A stretch of 64,000 nt of DNA. It comes from CALXOD01 sp964402715 (lineage in GTDB: Bacteria; Verrucomicrobiota; Lentisphaeria; Victivallales; Victivallaceae). The stretch covers positions 9,073 through 73,072 of the forward strand of contig CAYODJ010000008.1 of NCBI GenBank assembly GCA_964402715.1, in the 5' to 3' direction. The notes under the pieces are model-generated. The model made no database searches and was not told the DNA's origin. It saw only the letters and a program-made list of their open reading frames with translations. The translations under genes and the position numbers were made by a program. Of this stretch, positions 44,469-53,766 are shown one piece after another. The stretch's first letter is position 1. Each line of letters starts with the position of its first letter.

Positions 44469-46210
44469 TGGAAGAACTTCATTTTTTCGCCGACGATCTG
44501 GAGCGCCGCCACGGCCGCCGGATACACCGCATCCCCGTCGATCTGGCTCTCGGATGTCCCAACCGGCTGAACCGCTACGGCCCCGGATGCGTCTTCTGCG
44601 CCGAGGACGGCGGACGCGCCCGTCACCTCGGCCGCAGTCTTGATCTGCGCGGTCAGGTCGCCGCCGGACGGAAATTCGTGAGCGAACGCTACGGATCGGG
44701 AGGTCCGTACGCGGCCTATTTCCAGTCATTCACCTCCACCTACGCTCCGGCGGAACAGCTGGAGCGGCTGTACGGCGAGGTGCTGCGGTGCGCCGACTTC
44801 CCGGTGGTGATCGTCGCCACCAGACCGGACGCGCTGCCGCCGGAAACCGTGGATCTGCTCCGCGAGATGAACCGGACGCGCGAGGTCTGGGTGGAGCTGG
44901 GGGTGCAGACCGCGCACGACCGGACGCTCGGCCTGACGCGCAGAGGCCACGTCTTCGCCGACGTGATCCGCGCGGCGCGGGCTCTGCGCGACGCCGGAAT
45001 CCGCGCCGGGGCGCACGTGATTCTCGGACTGCCCGGCGAGTCGGACGGCGACTTCGCCGCCACGGCGCGGGAACTGTCCGCGCTGCCGTTTCGGGCCGTG
45101 AAGCTGCATCAGCTGCAGGTGCTGCGGGGGACGGAGCTGGCGCGATGGTGGAGCGATCCGGGACGGGGACGTCCCGCGGTGCGCCCGCTCAACGAATACG
45201 AATACGCGGCCGCCGCCGCATCCTTTCTGAGACTGCTGCCGGAAGGGTGGCTGATCATGAGGCTGTGCGCGGACGCCCCTCCCGAGAAGCTGCTGGCTCC
45301 GCGCTGGTGGATGAAGAAGGGGCAGTTCATCGAATTCTTCCGGCGGTGCTTCGCCGGGGGAGCCGGCCCGGACGGATTCACGTCGGTGATCACCGGGGAC
45401 GGTTCGGAGACGCTCTACCATCCCGGATACCGGCAGCATTTCCGCTCGCTGGCGGGCGCGCGGGAGGAGACCGTCCGCAAGTTTCTGGAGCCGTCGCGTC
45501 TGGAGGAGAGGCTCGGGCGGTCGAAGATCGTCCGCGTGCTGGACGTCGGATTCGGCACGGGAGCGAACGCCGGCGCCGCCGTCAGGCTCGCGGAGCGGGC
45601 GCGGGGAGGCCGTCTGGAAATCGTCTCCCTCGAATCGGACCTCCGCGCCCCCGCCGCCGCCGCCCGGATGCACGGACCCGGTTCCTGGATGAGGGATTTT
45701 CTCGGAAAGATGCTGGACGCGGGCGCGTATGAATCCGATTTCGCCACATGCCGCCTGATCGCGGGTGACGCGCGGGCGGCGCTGGCGGAACTGGACGGAG
45801 AATTCGACGCGGTGTTTCAGGACGCCTTCTCCCCGGACTGCAATCCCGAGCTGTGGACGCTCGACTGGTTCCGCGGACTGCGCCGGCTCATGGCGGACGG
45901 CGGAACGCTGACGACCTACTCCGGTTCGCGTCCGGCGCGCGGCGCGCTGCTGAAGCTGGGGTTCGGACTCGGAGAAAGCGCCCCGTTCGGCAGAAGACGC
46001 GGCGGAACGGTGGCGCGGCGCGGCGGCGGGACTCCGGAAGGCGCCGCCCCGCTGAGCGAAAAGGAACTGAACATCATTCTGCGTTCCACCGCCGGAACGC
46101 CGTACCGCGATCCGACGCTGCGGGCGGAACGCGCGTGGATCCTCGCGCACCGCGCCGGGACGGTGCGCCGTCTGCGCCGCATGGGCGTCCCCAAATGGTT
46201 CCGCGCGTGA
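44468..46210 (+). CDS. fusion of a YtqA/MnmL-type radical SAM domain with an MnmD-type methyltransferase domain
   Basis: 580 residues. Residues 1-320 are a radical SAM enzyme of the YhcC/YtqA (TIGR01212-like) type: CPNRLNRYGPGCVFC gives cluster cysteines 30, 41 and 44, followed by AAYFQSFTSTYAPAEQLERL and VWVELGVQTAHDRTLGLTRR. Residues about 350-580 match the MnmD/MnmC1 (DUF752) methyltransferase: LDVGFGTGAN near 358-367 and AVFQDAFSPDCNPELWTLDW around Asp452, then GGTLTTYSGSRPARGAL. In Bacillus, YtqA (MnmL) is implicated in turning cmnm5U into nm5U in tRNA wobble position 34, and MnmD/MnmM-type enzymes methylate nm5U to mnm5U. The fusion would join both steps in one protein. The family matches are seen; the coupled function is inferred. 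Confidence 0.83.
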   Translation: MEELHFFADDLERRHGRRIHRIPVDLALGCPNRLNRYGPGCVFCAEDGGRARHLGRSLDLRGQVAAGRKFVSERYGSGGPYAAYFQSFTSTYAPAEQLERLYGEVLRCADFPVVIVATRPDALPPETVDLLREMNRTREVWVELGVQTAHDRTLGLTRRGHVFADVIRAARALRDAGIRAGAHVILGLPGESDGDFAATARELSALPFRAVKLHQLQVLRGTELARWWSDPGRGRPAVRPLNEYEYAAAAASFLRLLPEGWLIMRLCADAPPEKLLAPRWWMKKGQFIEFFRRCFAGGAGPDGFTSVITGDGSETLYHPGYRQHFRSLAGAREETVRKFLEPSRLEERLGRSKIVRVLDVGFGTGANAGAAVRLAERARGGRLEIVSLESDLRAPAAAARMHGPGSWMRDFLGKMLDAGAYESDFATCRLIAGDARAALAELDGEFDAVFQDAFSPDCNPELWTLDWFRGLRRLMADGGTLTTYSGSRPARGALLKLGFGLGESAPFGRRRGGTVARRGGGTPEGAAPLSEKELNIILRSTAGTPYRDPTLRAERAWILAHRAGTVRRLRRMGVPKWFRA

Positions 46211-46232
46211 TCTCCTGTGGCCGGCGCGGACG

Positions 46233-47660
46233 TCAGCGGCTTTCGCCGCCGCCGGATCCGGAACGGCGGAACATCCTCATCCGCGAGATCGCCCCGCCCG
46301 CCAGCACCGTCAGAACCGGCAGCGCCGGAAGCTGGTAGCGAGGCACGGTCATCGGCCCGGGCAGGAACAGATAGTATTCGGCGAAGGCCAGAAAGACGAG
46401 CAGTCCGACGTATCCGCTCCGCCATGACCGCAGCTGCGCGGCCAGCGCAAGCAGGGCTCCGAGATAGGTGACCAGCACGGGAACGAGCAGCGGCGCCAGC
46501 GCCGCCGGCAGGAGCCAGTTCCCCGAGAAGTAGTGCCGCAGCGCGGCCGCGGCTCCCCGCCTCTGCAGCACGTCGAGCGTGCCGCGGTCCGGCCGCGTCA
46601 GACCCAGATCCTCGCACAGCGACGGCAGATCCGGCAGCAGCGTCCGTGCGCTGAAGTGCTGTCTCAGCCAGACGAACGGATGGGCGCGGACGAGCTCCGC
46701 AAACTTCCGGAGGCGGAACTTCTCCCTGCTCCGCTCGTCCGGATAACGCGAGGAGTCGGCGAACTCGATCTCCAGCTCCTCCAGGATTTTCCGCTTCTCG
46801 CGCTCGTAGCTCGTGCCGTTGACCTCCGCCAGCAGCATGGCTCCGTTCTGGTGGTACATCGCCCCGGTGTTGGCGTCCGGCACGTACCCGGCGCCCAGCG
46901 AGGCGTTGCGGAGCATCCACGGGGCGGGGATGATCAGGAACAGCGCCAGCGCCGCGGCTCCGGCCGCCAGCCTGCGCCGCGGAGGCGGATCCGGCATGAC
47001 CGCCGCGATGAACAGAGCCGGAAATATCCACGCCAGATTGATCGGCCTCACCAGGATCCCCGCCGCCGCCGCCGCGCAGGAGGCAGGAAGCGCGGCGGTT
47101 TCGCCGCGCTTCCAGAAGCGGATGAAGAAATACAGCTGGAACGCGACCAGAAAGGTGAACAGGGTGTCGGTCAGAAGCAGCGGCCTGTTGGCGATCGCGG
47201 TGACATTGAAGACGAACAGCGCGGCGGCGGCCGTTCCGGCGGACGATCCGAACCACTCCTCCCCCGCCAGCCGGATCGGCACTGCGGTCAGCACGCCGAT
47301 CAGCCCCAGAAACAGCGCGGCCGCCGCCGGTGCGCCGCAGTCGCCGAACAGCAGGAAGAACGGCGCGAGAACCGCGCTCAGACCCGGAACGCGCCGCAGA
47401 AACGGCCTCCCGCCGGGGGCGTCCAGATAGCGTCCCTCCCGCGCCAGCGCCTCGGCGGGCAGCACATATCCGGGCGAATCCGGCCTGGAAAACCGCTCCG
47501 CCGCGTCGCCGCCGATCAGCGCCGGAAGCACGATCGCCGCGTGCACGGCCATGCCCAGGACGATCAGCAGCGTCAGCGGCCGCCGCCGCGCCGGGGCGAG
47601 AACACGGCGGAGCAGTCCGGCCCGCGCCTCCGCAGGCGGCGGCTGATCGTTCCGGATCAT
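46233..47660 (-). CDS. GT39/ArnT-like membrane glycosyltransferase
   Basis: 475 residues from ATG 47660, which overlaps the stop of the preceding NDK gene. About ten membrane helices. The first loop FSRPDSPGYVLPAEALAREG has the acidic residue expected of GT-C enzymes, and LRRVPGLSAVLAPFFLLFGD and ALFVFNVTAIANRPLLLTDT fit the PMT/ArnT/YkcB group. The acceptor is unknown. It is the third polytopic glycosyltransferase of this window. Confidence 0.78.
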   Translation of the reverse strand: MIRNDQPPPAEARAGLLRRVLAPARRRPLTLLIVLGMAVHAAIVLPALIGGDAAERFSRPDSPGYVLPAEALAREGRYLDAPGGRPFLRRVPGLSAVLAPFFLLFGDCGAPAAAALFLGLIGVLTAVPIRLAGEEWFGSSAGTAAAALFVFNVTAIANRPLLLTDTLFTFLVAFQLYFFIRFWKRGETAALPASCAAAAAGILVRPINLAWIFPALFIAAVMPDPPPRRRLAAGAAALALFLIIPAPWMLRNASLGAGYVPDANTGAMYHQNGAMLLAEVNGTSYEREKRKILEELEIEFADSSRYPDERSREKFRLRKFAELVRAHPFVWLRQHFSARTLLPDLPSLCEDLGLTRPDRGTLDVLQRRGAAAALRHYFSGNWLLPAALAPLLVPVLVTYLGALLALAAQLRSWRSGYVGLLVFLAFAEYYLFLPGPMTVPRYQLPALPVLTVLAGGAISRMRMFRRSGSGGGESR

Positions 47661-48805
47661 GCGTTCAGACCGATGCGGATCAGTTCGGCGAAGCTGTTCC
47701 GGCCGACGCCGACGAGCGCGGCCTCGCGCTCGTAGCTGGCTGGCGAATCGGACGCGTGCGCCGCGTTGACCATGACGCTGCCGCCGAAGTCGCCCCGGAC
47801 GGTTCCTCCTGGCGCCCTGGCGGGATCGGTGGGACCGAGGACGGCGCGGATCCTGGCGACGGCGTCGGTGCCCTCGTACACGAGAACCAGACATTTGGCG
47901 GAGCCGCCGGCGGACTGCGGACTCCCGTCGGGACGCGCGCCGGACATGAATTCGATCAGCCGGAAGAACTCCTCGTCGGCCGCCGCCGTCCCCACGGACT
48001 GCTCAAGCGGCGGGAGAACGCCGTCGGGCAGACGCAGGCGGAACTCCTCCTCGAGAATGGCGCGCGCTCTCGCCGCCGCCTTCGGCGCGAGCTTGGAGCG
48101 GAGCGCGTCCCTGACCGGGCCGTAGAACTTCATCGCGTCCGCCGTCGTCATATGGTGGATCTTGCAGCCGACGATCCTGAGACCGGTGCGGCTGAGCATG
48201 TCGATTATCGCCCCCGGCCGGCTCGACGGACGGCGCCAGTTCTCTGGCTTGATGATCACCAGCGTGCGCTGATCCTCCGCGCCGCTCCCGGCCGAATGAT
48301 CGATCAGATTGCCGCGGGAGTCGGCGAATTCGGCCAGCAGTTCCAGCATGCGCCGCGCGCAGCCGGCGTCGCCCGGCGTCAGCGCCACCGGATCGTAGAG
48401 ACGGACCGCGCCGGAATCGGCCGCGTCCGGCGGCGTCTCCGCGTACGTGTCCCGCAGCGTCACGCCGCGCGGAACTCCGTCTCCGCCCGGAAGATCCCCC
48501 GTCACGCGGCGCAGCTGTTCGACCGGCTGTCCGCCGCGGAAGAGCAGCGCCATGACGCGGTTGCCCCGTCCGTCCGGTCCGGGCGGAAAGCCGGCGCGGA
48601 CGCAGTCCGCGATCAGCCGCGATCCGGGCCGTCCGTCGTCGGCCGCCTCGGCGAGACGCTCCGCCTCCTCCCCGGTGAAGGCGAACATGCGCGCCCCGAT
48701 CAGATCCAGATCGGTGCGGGAGAGCAGGCGGGCGATGATGCCGCCGGTCCGCGAACGCAGCAGCGACCTCGGTGTGATGAGTAAGCAGGACAAATCCAGA
48801 GCCAT
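47657..48805 (-). CDS. ndk: tandem nucleoside-diphosphate kinase
   Basis: 382 residues made of two NDK-like domains; a normal NDK has about 140-150. The second half is clearer: TLVIIKPENW start, GLRIVGCKIHHMTTADAM, YEGTDAVARIRAVLGPTDP, TVRGDFG and the catalytic-His motif VMVNAAHASDS. The first half begins LLITPRSLLRSRTGGIIARL and has a diverged active-site region GNLIDHSAGSGAE. Each domain carries extra sequence in the middle. Only the second looks canonical; the first may be structural. It is coupled with the glycosyltransferase downstream. Confidence 0.82.
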   Translation of the reverse strand: MALDLSCLLITPRSLLRSRTGGIIARLLSRTDLDLIGARMFAFTGEEAERLAEAADDGRPGSRLIADCVRAGFPPGPDGRGNRVMALLFRGGQPVEQLRRVTGDLPGGDGVPRGVTLRDTYAETPPDAADSGAVRLYDPVALTPGDAGCARRMLELLAEFADSRGNLIDHSAGSGAEDQRTLVIIKPENWRRPSSRPGAIIDMLSRTGLRIVGCKIHHMTTADAMKFYGPVRDALRSKLAPKAAARARAILEEEFRLRLPDGVLPPLEQSVGTAAADEEFFRLIEFMSGARPDGSPQSAGGSAKCLVLVYEGTDAVARIRAVLGPTDPARAPGGTVRGDFGGSVMVNAAHASDSPASYEREAALVGVGRNSFAELIRIGLNA

Positions 48806-49223
48806 CGGTGTGTTCCTCCTCGTTTTGCCGGCGCCGCCGCGGCGGCGCGTTCCTGAAAAAAGCGGTGCGCGGGGGGTAATATACCGCCTCCGGAGCCGCG
48901 GCGCAAAGCGCTGGCGCGGCGGCGGAGCCCGCAGGCGCCCCCGGTTCGGATCCGGGCGGAAACGCCGGGAAAAAAACGTTCCGTTCCCCGGAAAACCTCT
49001 TGAAAAACCGGAACGTCGACGTCAGAGTAAGGGAGGACGCCGGAGCGGACGGAGCCTCGGACGCCGGAGACGAGCGGGCCGCCGGAACATCCGGAGGAAA
49101 TCGGGTGAAAAAACCCGGGAGACGGAGGCTCCGTTCCGGATCCTGCCGCTCCGGAAAGAGCGGGAAAAAAGGAATCGCGGCTCCGGAAAGGACGGAGCGC
49201 AACGTGCAGGGAGAACGTCGACA
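48806..49223. other. divergent intergenic region upstream of NDK and an SDR gene
   Basis: 418 nt with no supported gene. It should hold both promoters. On the minus strand a TATATT-like box lies near 48879-48884. A G/A-rich purine-biased stretch covers 49020-49200. Confidence 0.4.
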
Positions 49224-50081
49224 ATGGAAAAGGAAGTGATGATCGTCACCGGAGCCGGACAGATCAGCATGGCCGTCGCCAGGCGGGTCGGATACGGGAA
49301 GAAAATCATTCTCGGGGACAAGGACGCCGGTCACGCCGGGGACATCGCGGAGATCATGAACGGCGCCGGCTTCGACGCGGAGCCATGCGAGACGGATCTG
49401 GCGTCCCGCGACTCCGTTCTCGACATAATCGCCAGAGGCCGGAGGCACGGACGGATAACCATGCTGGTCAACGGAGCCGGCGTGTCGCCGTCGCAGGCGC
49501 CGATCGAGGCCATACTCGAAGTCGACCTCTACGGCACCGCCGTGCTTCTCGAGGAGGTCGGCAAAGTGATCGCCGAGGGCGGATCCGGCGTCACGATCTC
49601 GAGTCAGAGCGCCTGGCGGTTGCCGCAGCTCACGCCAGAACAGGACAGGGCTCTGGCGACCACGCCGCCGGAGGAGCTCCTGTCGCTGGATTTCCTGCGT
49701 CCCGAGAACATCGGAAACACCCTGACGGCCTACCAGCTGGCGAAGCGCTGCAACGAGAAGCGCGTAATGTTCGAGGCGGTCCGCTGGGGGGAGCGGGGGG
49801 CGCGCGTCAACGCCGTCGCCCCCGGCATCATCGTCACCCCGCTGGCCGTCGCCGAATTCAACGGCGTCAGGGGGGACTTCTACAGGAACATGTTCGCCAA
49901 CTGTCCGGCGGGACGACCCGGCACCGCGGACGAGGTGGCGAACGTGGCGGAGCTGCTGATGAGCGACAGGGGACGGTTCATCACCGGATCCACCTTCCTG
50001 GTCGACGGCGGCGCGACCGCGAGCTGGCACTACGGCCCGCTGAACCCCGGACGCGGGAAGAGCTTCTCCGCAGGGAAATGA
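49224..50081 (+). CDS. short-chain dehydrogenase/reductase
   Basis: 285 residues. MIVTGAGQISMAVARRVGYG is a variant of the TGxxxGxG loop, LVNGAG is the NAG-like motif, TISSQSAW holds the catalytic Ser and TAYQLAKRCNE the Tyr-x-x-x-Lys pair. RVNAVAPGIIVTPLA and GRFITGSTFLVDGGATASW are typical of classical SDRs. Compared with others there is a 20-residue insertion before the active Tyr (PEQDRALATTPPEELLSLDF). It converges on the rfb operon and is not obviously part of it. Confidence 0.88.
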   Translation: MEKEVMIVTGAGQISMAVARRVGYGKKIILGDKDAGHAGDIAEIMNGAGFDAEPCETDLASRDSVLDIIARGRRHGRITMLVNGAGVSPSQAPIEAILEVDLYGTAVLLEEVGKVIAEGGSGVTISSQSAWRLPQLTPEQDRALATTPPEELLSLDFLRPENIGNTLTAYQLAKRCNEKRVMFEAVRWGERGARVNAVAPGIIVTPLAVAEFNGVRGDFYRNMFANCPAGRPGTADEVANVAELLMSDRGRFITGSTFLVDGGATASWHYGPLNPGRGKSFSAGK

Positions 50082-50115
50082 ACCGATCCCCGGCCCCGGG
50101 GGGGCGCGCCGTGGA

Positions 50116-51495
50116 CTACCGATCCGCCGCGCCCGCGTCTCCGCGCACGGGCTTCCGTCCGGAGCGCCGGCTCTCCACGAAGCCGGTCACCGTCGACGCC
50201 ATGAAGTCGAGCATCCCGTCGGTCATGCCCGGATAGACGCCGATCCAGAGCGCGTCGTTCATGATCTTGTCCGTCATCGGCAGCGTCCCGACCGTCCGGA
50301 AGTCCCTCCCCTCCCGCAGCCCGGAGCAGCACGGGTGCCGCAGCAGGTTGCCGGCGAACAGGTTCCTCGTCTGGATCCGCCGCCTTTCAAGCTCGGCGGC
50401 GAGTTCGTTGCGCGTGAACGGTGCGCCGTCGCGGCGCAGCAGCATGAATCCGAACCACGACGGCTCCGCCTCCGGAGCCGGCCGCGGCAGGATGAAGCAG
50501 TCGGACAGCGCCGCGAGCCGTCCGCTCAGACGCGCGTGGTTGCGCCGCCTGGCGGCGATGAATTCCGGCAGCTTGTCCAGCTGGGCGCACCCCACGGCGG
50601 CCTGAAGGTCGGTGGCCTTCAGGTTGTAGCCGAGATGGCTGTAGACGTACTTGTGATCGTATCCCGCCGGAAGCGTTCCGAACCGCCGGCCGAAGCGGCG
50701 GCCGCAGCTGTTGTCGCGTCCGGGTTCGCACCGGCAGTCGCGCCCCCAGTCGCGCATGGAGAGCAGGATCCGGTGCAGCAGCGGGTCGGACGTGTAGACC
50801 GCGCCTCCCTCGCCGGTGGTCAGGTGGTGCGCCGGATAGAAGCTGGAGGTGCCGATGTCTCCGAAACCTCCGGTGAGCCGCCCCCGCCACCGCGCGCCGA
50901 GCGCGTCGCAGTTGTCCTCCACCAGCCAGAGTCCGTGACGGTCGCAGAACTCCCTCACCCGATCCAGATCGAACGGACTGCCCAGAGCGTGGGCGACCAT
51001 GACCGCCCGCGTCCGCGGCGACCGCGCCGGCTCCAGGGCGTCGCAGTCGATGTTGCCGTCGCTGCCGACGTCGACGAAGACGGGGACGGCGCCGCACTGG
51101 ATGATCGGCGCGACGGTGGTCGGAAACGCGGCGGCCACGGTGACGACCTCGTCGCCGGGTCTTATCCGCCGCTCCCCCAGCTCCCGCGACGTCAGCGCGG
51201 ACACGGCCAGCAGATTGGCCGACGATCCGGAGTTGACCAGCAGCGCGTGGCGCGCACCGACGAACGACGCCAGCCTGGCTTCGAATTCCTTCGAATGCTC
51301 CCCCCAGGTCAGCCAGAAGTCCAGGGCGGCGCCGACCAGCGCGGTCACCTCGCGCTCGTCGAAGACCCTCCCCGCGTACGGGACGCGGCTCTCCCCAGGC
51401 CTGAATTCCGGCCGTGCGCCGGATCCGTGCCGCAGCCGGCAGTACCGCGCGGTCCTCTCCAGAATCTCCGTGCGCAGCCGCTCTAGTTCGTCCAT
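50116..51495 (-). CDS. rfbH: CDP-4-dehydro-6-deoxyglucose 3-dehydrase (E1), RfbH/AscC
   Basis: 459 residues. PLP- or PMP- and 2Fe-2S-dependent enzyme that removes the 3-OH on the way to CDP-3,6-dideoxyhexoses. It has the diagnostic features of E1 rather than an ordinary sugar aminotransferase: the Schiff-base lysine position is His in FYPAHHLTTGEGGAV, and the iron-sulfur cysteines are in RDCRCEPGRDNSCGRRFG. VPYAGRVFDEREV and LVNSGSSANLLAVSALTS are also typical. ATG 51495 lies 13 nt inside the rfbG gene end. Confidence 0.95.
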   Translation of the reverse strand: MDELERLRTEILERTARYCRLRHGSGARPEFRPGESRVPYAGRVFDEREVTALVGAALDFWLTWGEHSKEFEARLASFVGARHALLVNSGSSANLLAVSALTSRELGERRIRPGDEVVTVAAAFPTTVAPIIQCGAVPVFVDVGSDGNIDCDALEPARSPRTRAVMVAHALGSPFDLDRVREFCDRHGLWLVEDNCDALGARWRGRLTGGFGDIGTSSFYPAHHLTTGEGGAVYTSDPLLHRILLSMRDWGRDCRCEPGRDNSCGRRFGRRFGTLPAGYDHKYVYSHLGYNLKATDLQAAVGCAQLDKLPEFIAARRRNHARLSGRLAALSDCFILPRPAPEAEPSWFGFMLLRRDGAPFTRNELAAELERRRIQTRNLFAGNLLRHPCCSGLREGRDFRTVGTLPMTDKIMNDALWIGVYPGMTDGMLDFMASTVTGFVESRRSGRKPVRGDAGAADR

Positions 51496-52556
51496 GTCAG
51501 CCCCTTCTCCTCCGCCGCGCCGATGTACGCCCGCAGATCCTCCCGCGTGCTCACCCGCCGCCGTTCGTAGAACGCGCGGTACCAGTGAGCGGTCCGTCTC
51601 AGTGCCTCGTCCAGACTCCACACCGGACGCCAGCCGAGACGCCCGGCCGCGCGGCCGCAGTTCAGGCGCAGCGCGTCCGCCTCGCGCGGCCCGGACGGGG
51701 CGTCCGCGCATTCGAACCGGACGGACGGCCAGAACGCGGACAGACGGCCGGCCACCTCGCGCACGCGCATGCAGCTTTCCTCCGGCGGACCGAAATTCCA
51801 CGCCGAGGCGAACGACCGTCTTCCCTCCAGCAGCTTCTCGCCGAGCAGCAGGTAGCCGGACAGAGCCTCCCACACATGCTGCCACGGACGCACCGCGTCC
51901 GGACGCCGCAGCTCCGCCACGCGCCCCGCCGCGGCGGAGCGGATCAGATCCGGAATCAGCCGGTCGGCGGCCCAGTCGCCGCCGCCGATCACGTTGCCGG
52001 CCCGGGCCGTCGCCGCCAGGACGCGGCGATCCTCCTCCCAGAAGGCTTCGCGGTAGCAGGCCGCCGCCAGTTCCGCGCAGGCCTTGGAGGCGCTGTACGG
52101 ATCGTCCCCCCCGAGGGGCGCGCTCTCCGCGTAGGCCGCCGCGCGGCTGCGGTTCCGGTAGCACTTGTCGCTGGTGACCACCACCGCCGCGCGGACCGAA
52201 CCGCAGCTGCGGCAGCACTCGAGAACGTTGACCGTGCCCTGCACGTTGATCTCAAAAGTCCCGGCGGGATCGCGGAACGAGGCCCGCACCAGCGGCTGCG
52301 CCGCGAGATGAAACACTATTTCAGGACGGAATCTCCGGAAGACCTCCGACAGTCTCCGGCGGTCCCGCACGTCGCACCACTCCGACTCCGCCGACAGACG
52401 CAGCAGCGGGAACAGCGCCGGCTCCGTCGCCGGAGGCAGCGAGCAGCCGGCCACGACCGCCCCCATGCGCTCCAGCCAGAAGCACAGGTTGGATCCTTTG
52501 AATCCGGAATGTCCGCTGACCAGCACCCGCCGTCCGCTGTAGACGCCGCCGAACAT
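51483..52556 (-). CDS. rfbG: CDP-glucose 4,6-dehydratase
   Basis: 357 residues from ATG 52556. Extended SDR fold: VLVSGHSGFKGSNLCFWLE (the family form of the TGHTGFKG loop), FHLAAQPLVRASFRDPAGTF, DPYSASKACAELAA with catalytic Tyr-Lys, and RAGNVIGGGDWAADRLIPDL. It forms CDP-4-keto-6-deoxyglucose from the RfbF product. It starts 3 nt after rfbF. Confidence 0.95.
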   Translation of the reverse strand: MFGGVYSGRRVLVSGHSGFKGSNLCFWLERMGAVVAGCSLPPATEPALFPLLRLSAESEWCDVRDRRRLSEVFRRFRPEIVFHLAAQPLVRASFRDPAGTFEINVQGTVNVLECCRSCGSVRAAVVVTSDKCYRNRSRAAAYAESAPLGGDDPYSASKACAELAAACYREAFWEEDRRVLAATARAGNVIGGGDWAADRLIPDLIRSAAAGRVAELRRPDAVRPWQHVWEALSGYLLLGEKLLEGRRSFASAWNFGPPEESCMRVREVAGRLSAFWPSVRFECADAPSGPREADALRLNCGRAAGRLGWRPVWSLDEALRRTAHWYRAFYERRRVSTREDLRAYIGAAEEKGLTWTN

Positions 52557-52558
52557 CG

Positions 52559-53392
52559 TCAGAGGTTCTCCGTGCGGGGGCGCGGCCAGTGACGCGTCCA
52601 GGGAGCGCGGCGCGTGTTCCACATCTCGTTGAGCATGAGGTATTCACGCGGCGTGTCCATGCACTGCCAGAACCCCTCGTGCAGCCAGACTCCGAGCTCC
52701 CCCGACGCCACGGCCGCCTTCATCGGCTCCTCCTCCAGATACACGTCGCGGTCCCCGGGAATCATGCGGTCTATGAACGCCCTGTCCATGACCATGAAGC
52801 CGCCGTTGACACTGCTGTCGGTGCGGGCCGGCTTCTCGGCGTAGCCGCACACGCGGCCGCCGCTGATCTCCAGCTCCCCGAAACGCCCCTCGGGATGCAC
52901 CGCCGACACCGTCAGCAGCCGTCCGCCATCCAGATGACGGCGCAGCGCCGCGCGGACGTCGATGTCGGCGACCGCGTCCCCGTAAGTCAGAAACAGGACG
53001 CGGTCCGAATCCCTCAGATGCCGCGACGCCAGGCGGATTCTGGTGGCGGTGCGGCTGTCGGCGCCGGTGTCGGCCAGAGTGACCTCCCACTCGGACTCGG
53101 GACAGCCGCCGCTGTAGCGGACGCTGTCCGGCAGACCCGGACGCAGGGTGACATCCGAGTTCAGAGCGCGGAAATTCAGGAAGTAGTGCACGAACTCCTC
53201 GCGCTTGTACCCCAGACAGAGAATGAAACGGCGCACTCCGAACGCGGCGTAGCACTGCATGATGTGCCACACGATCGGGTGCGGCCCGACGGGCACCATC
53301 GGCTTGGGCAGCATCTCGGTGACGTCCCGCAGTCTGGTGCCGCGGCCGCCGCACAGAATCATCAGCGGCGGCATTTCCTGACAGTCCGACAT
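52559..53392 (-). CDS. rfbF: glucose-1-phosphate cytidylyltransferase
   Basis: 277 residues from ATG 53392. Nucleotidyltransferase signature MILCGGRGTRLRDVTEMLPK, PMVPVGPHPIVWHIM, LTYGDAVADIDV and DRDVYLEEEPMKAAVASGEL are those of RfbF (257 residues typically). It makes CDP-glucose and heads the rfbF-rfbG-rfbH operon. A TTG 10 codons upstream is possible. Confidence 0.95.
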   Translation of the reverse strand: MSDCQEMPPLMILCGGRGTRLRDVTEMLPKPMVPVGPHPIVWHIMQCYAAFGVRRFILCLGYKREEFVHYFLNFRALNSDVTLRPGLPDSVRYSGGCPESEWEVTLADTGADSRTATRIRLASRHLRDSDRVLFLTYGDAVADIDVRAALRRHLDGGRLLTVSAVHPEGRFGELEISGGRVCGYAEKPARTDSSVNGGFMVMDRAFIDRMIPGDRDVYLEEEPMKAAVASGELGVWLHEGFWQCMDTPREYLMLNEMWNTRRAPWTRHWPRPRTENL

Positions 53393-53535
53393 CCGGCCGG
53401 CGACTCCTTGCGTTGGTGACAAACCGTCTCACCCCAAAGATATACCGTCCGTCCTAAAAAACAAGCGGAAAACGGCGGTTCCGGCTTTCGGCGCGGCGCG
53501 GCGGCGGTTTTTTGCCGGAAAAGCGCCGCCGGAAT

Positions 53536-53563
53536 TTGAAAGAGGGCCTTCGAATGCTACATT
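53536..53563 (+). promoter_or_regulatory. promoter of tRNA-Glu
   Basis: TTGAAA, a 16-nt spacer ending ATGC and TACATT, ending 15 nt before the mature tRNA. Confidence 0.7.
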
Positions 53564-53578
53564 AACCGCCGCCGTGCA

Positions 53579-53654
53579 GTCCCTATCGTCTAGAGGCCTA
53601 GGACACCGGGTTTTCATCCCGGCAACTCGGGTTCGAATCCCGATGGGGATGCCA
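53579..53654 (+). tRNA. tRNA-Glu (anticodon TTC)
   Basis: GTCCCTA pairs with TGGGGAT in the acceptor arm. The anticodon arm is CCGGG-TTTTCAT-CCCGG with TTC at 34-36. The T-arm is CTCGG-GTTCGAAT-CCCGA and CCA is encoded. It borders the phage-like island that follows, as integration-site tRNAs often do. I did not find a second copy of its 3' end that would mark an att site. Confidence 0.95.
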
Positions 53655-53766
53655 TTTCCCGCCGATCGGCCGCTCTCCGATCCGGATTCATGGCCGATAC
53701 GGAGAGCGCATCCCCCCGGCCGTCCGCGCTCGACCGCCCGTCTTCAACCGCAATCCGTCAATGGCC

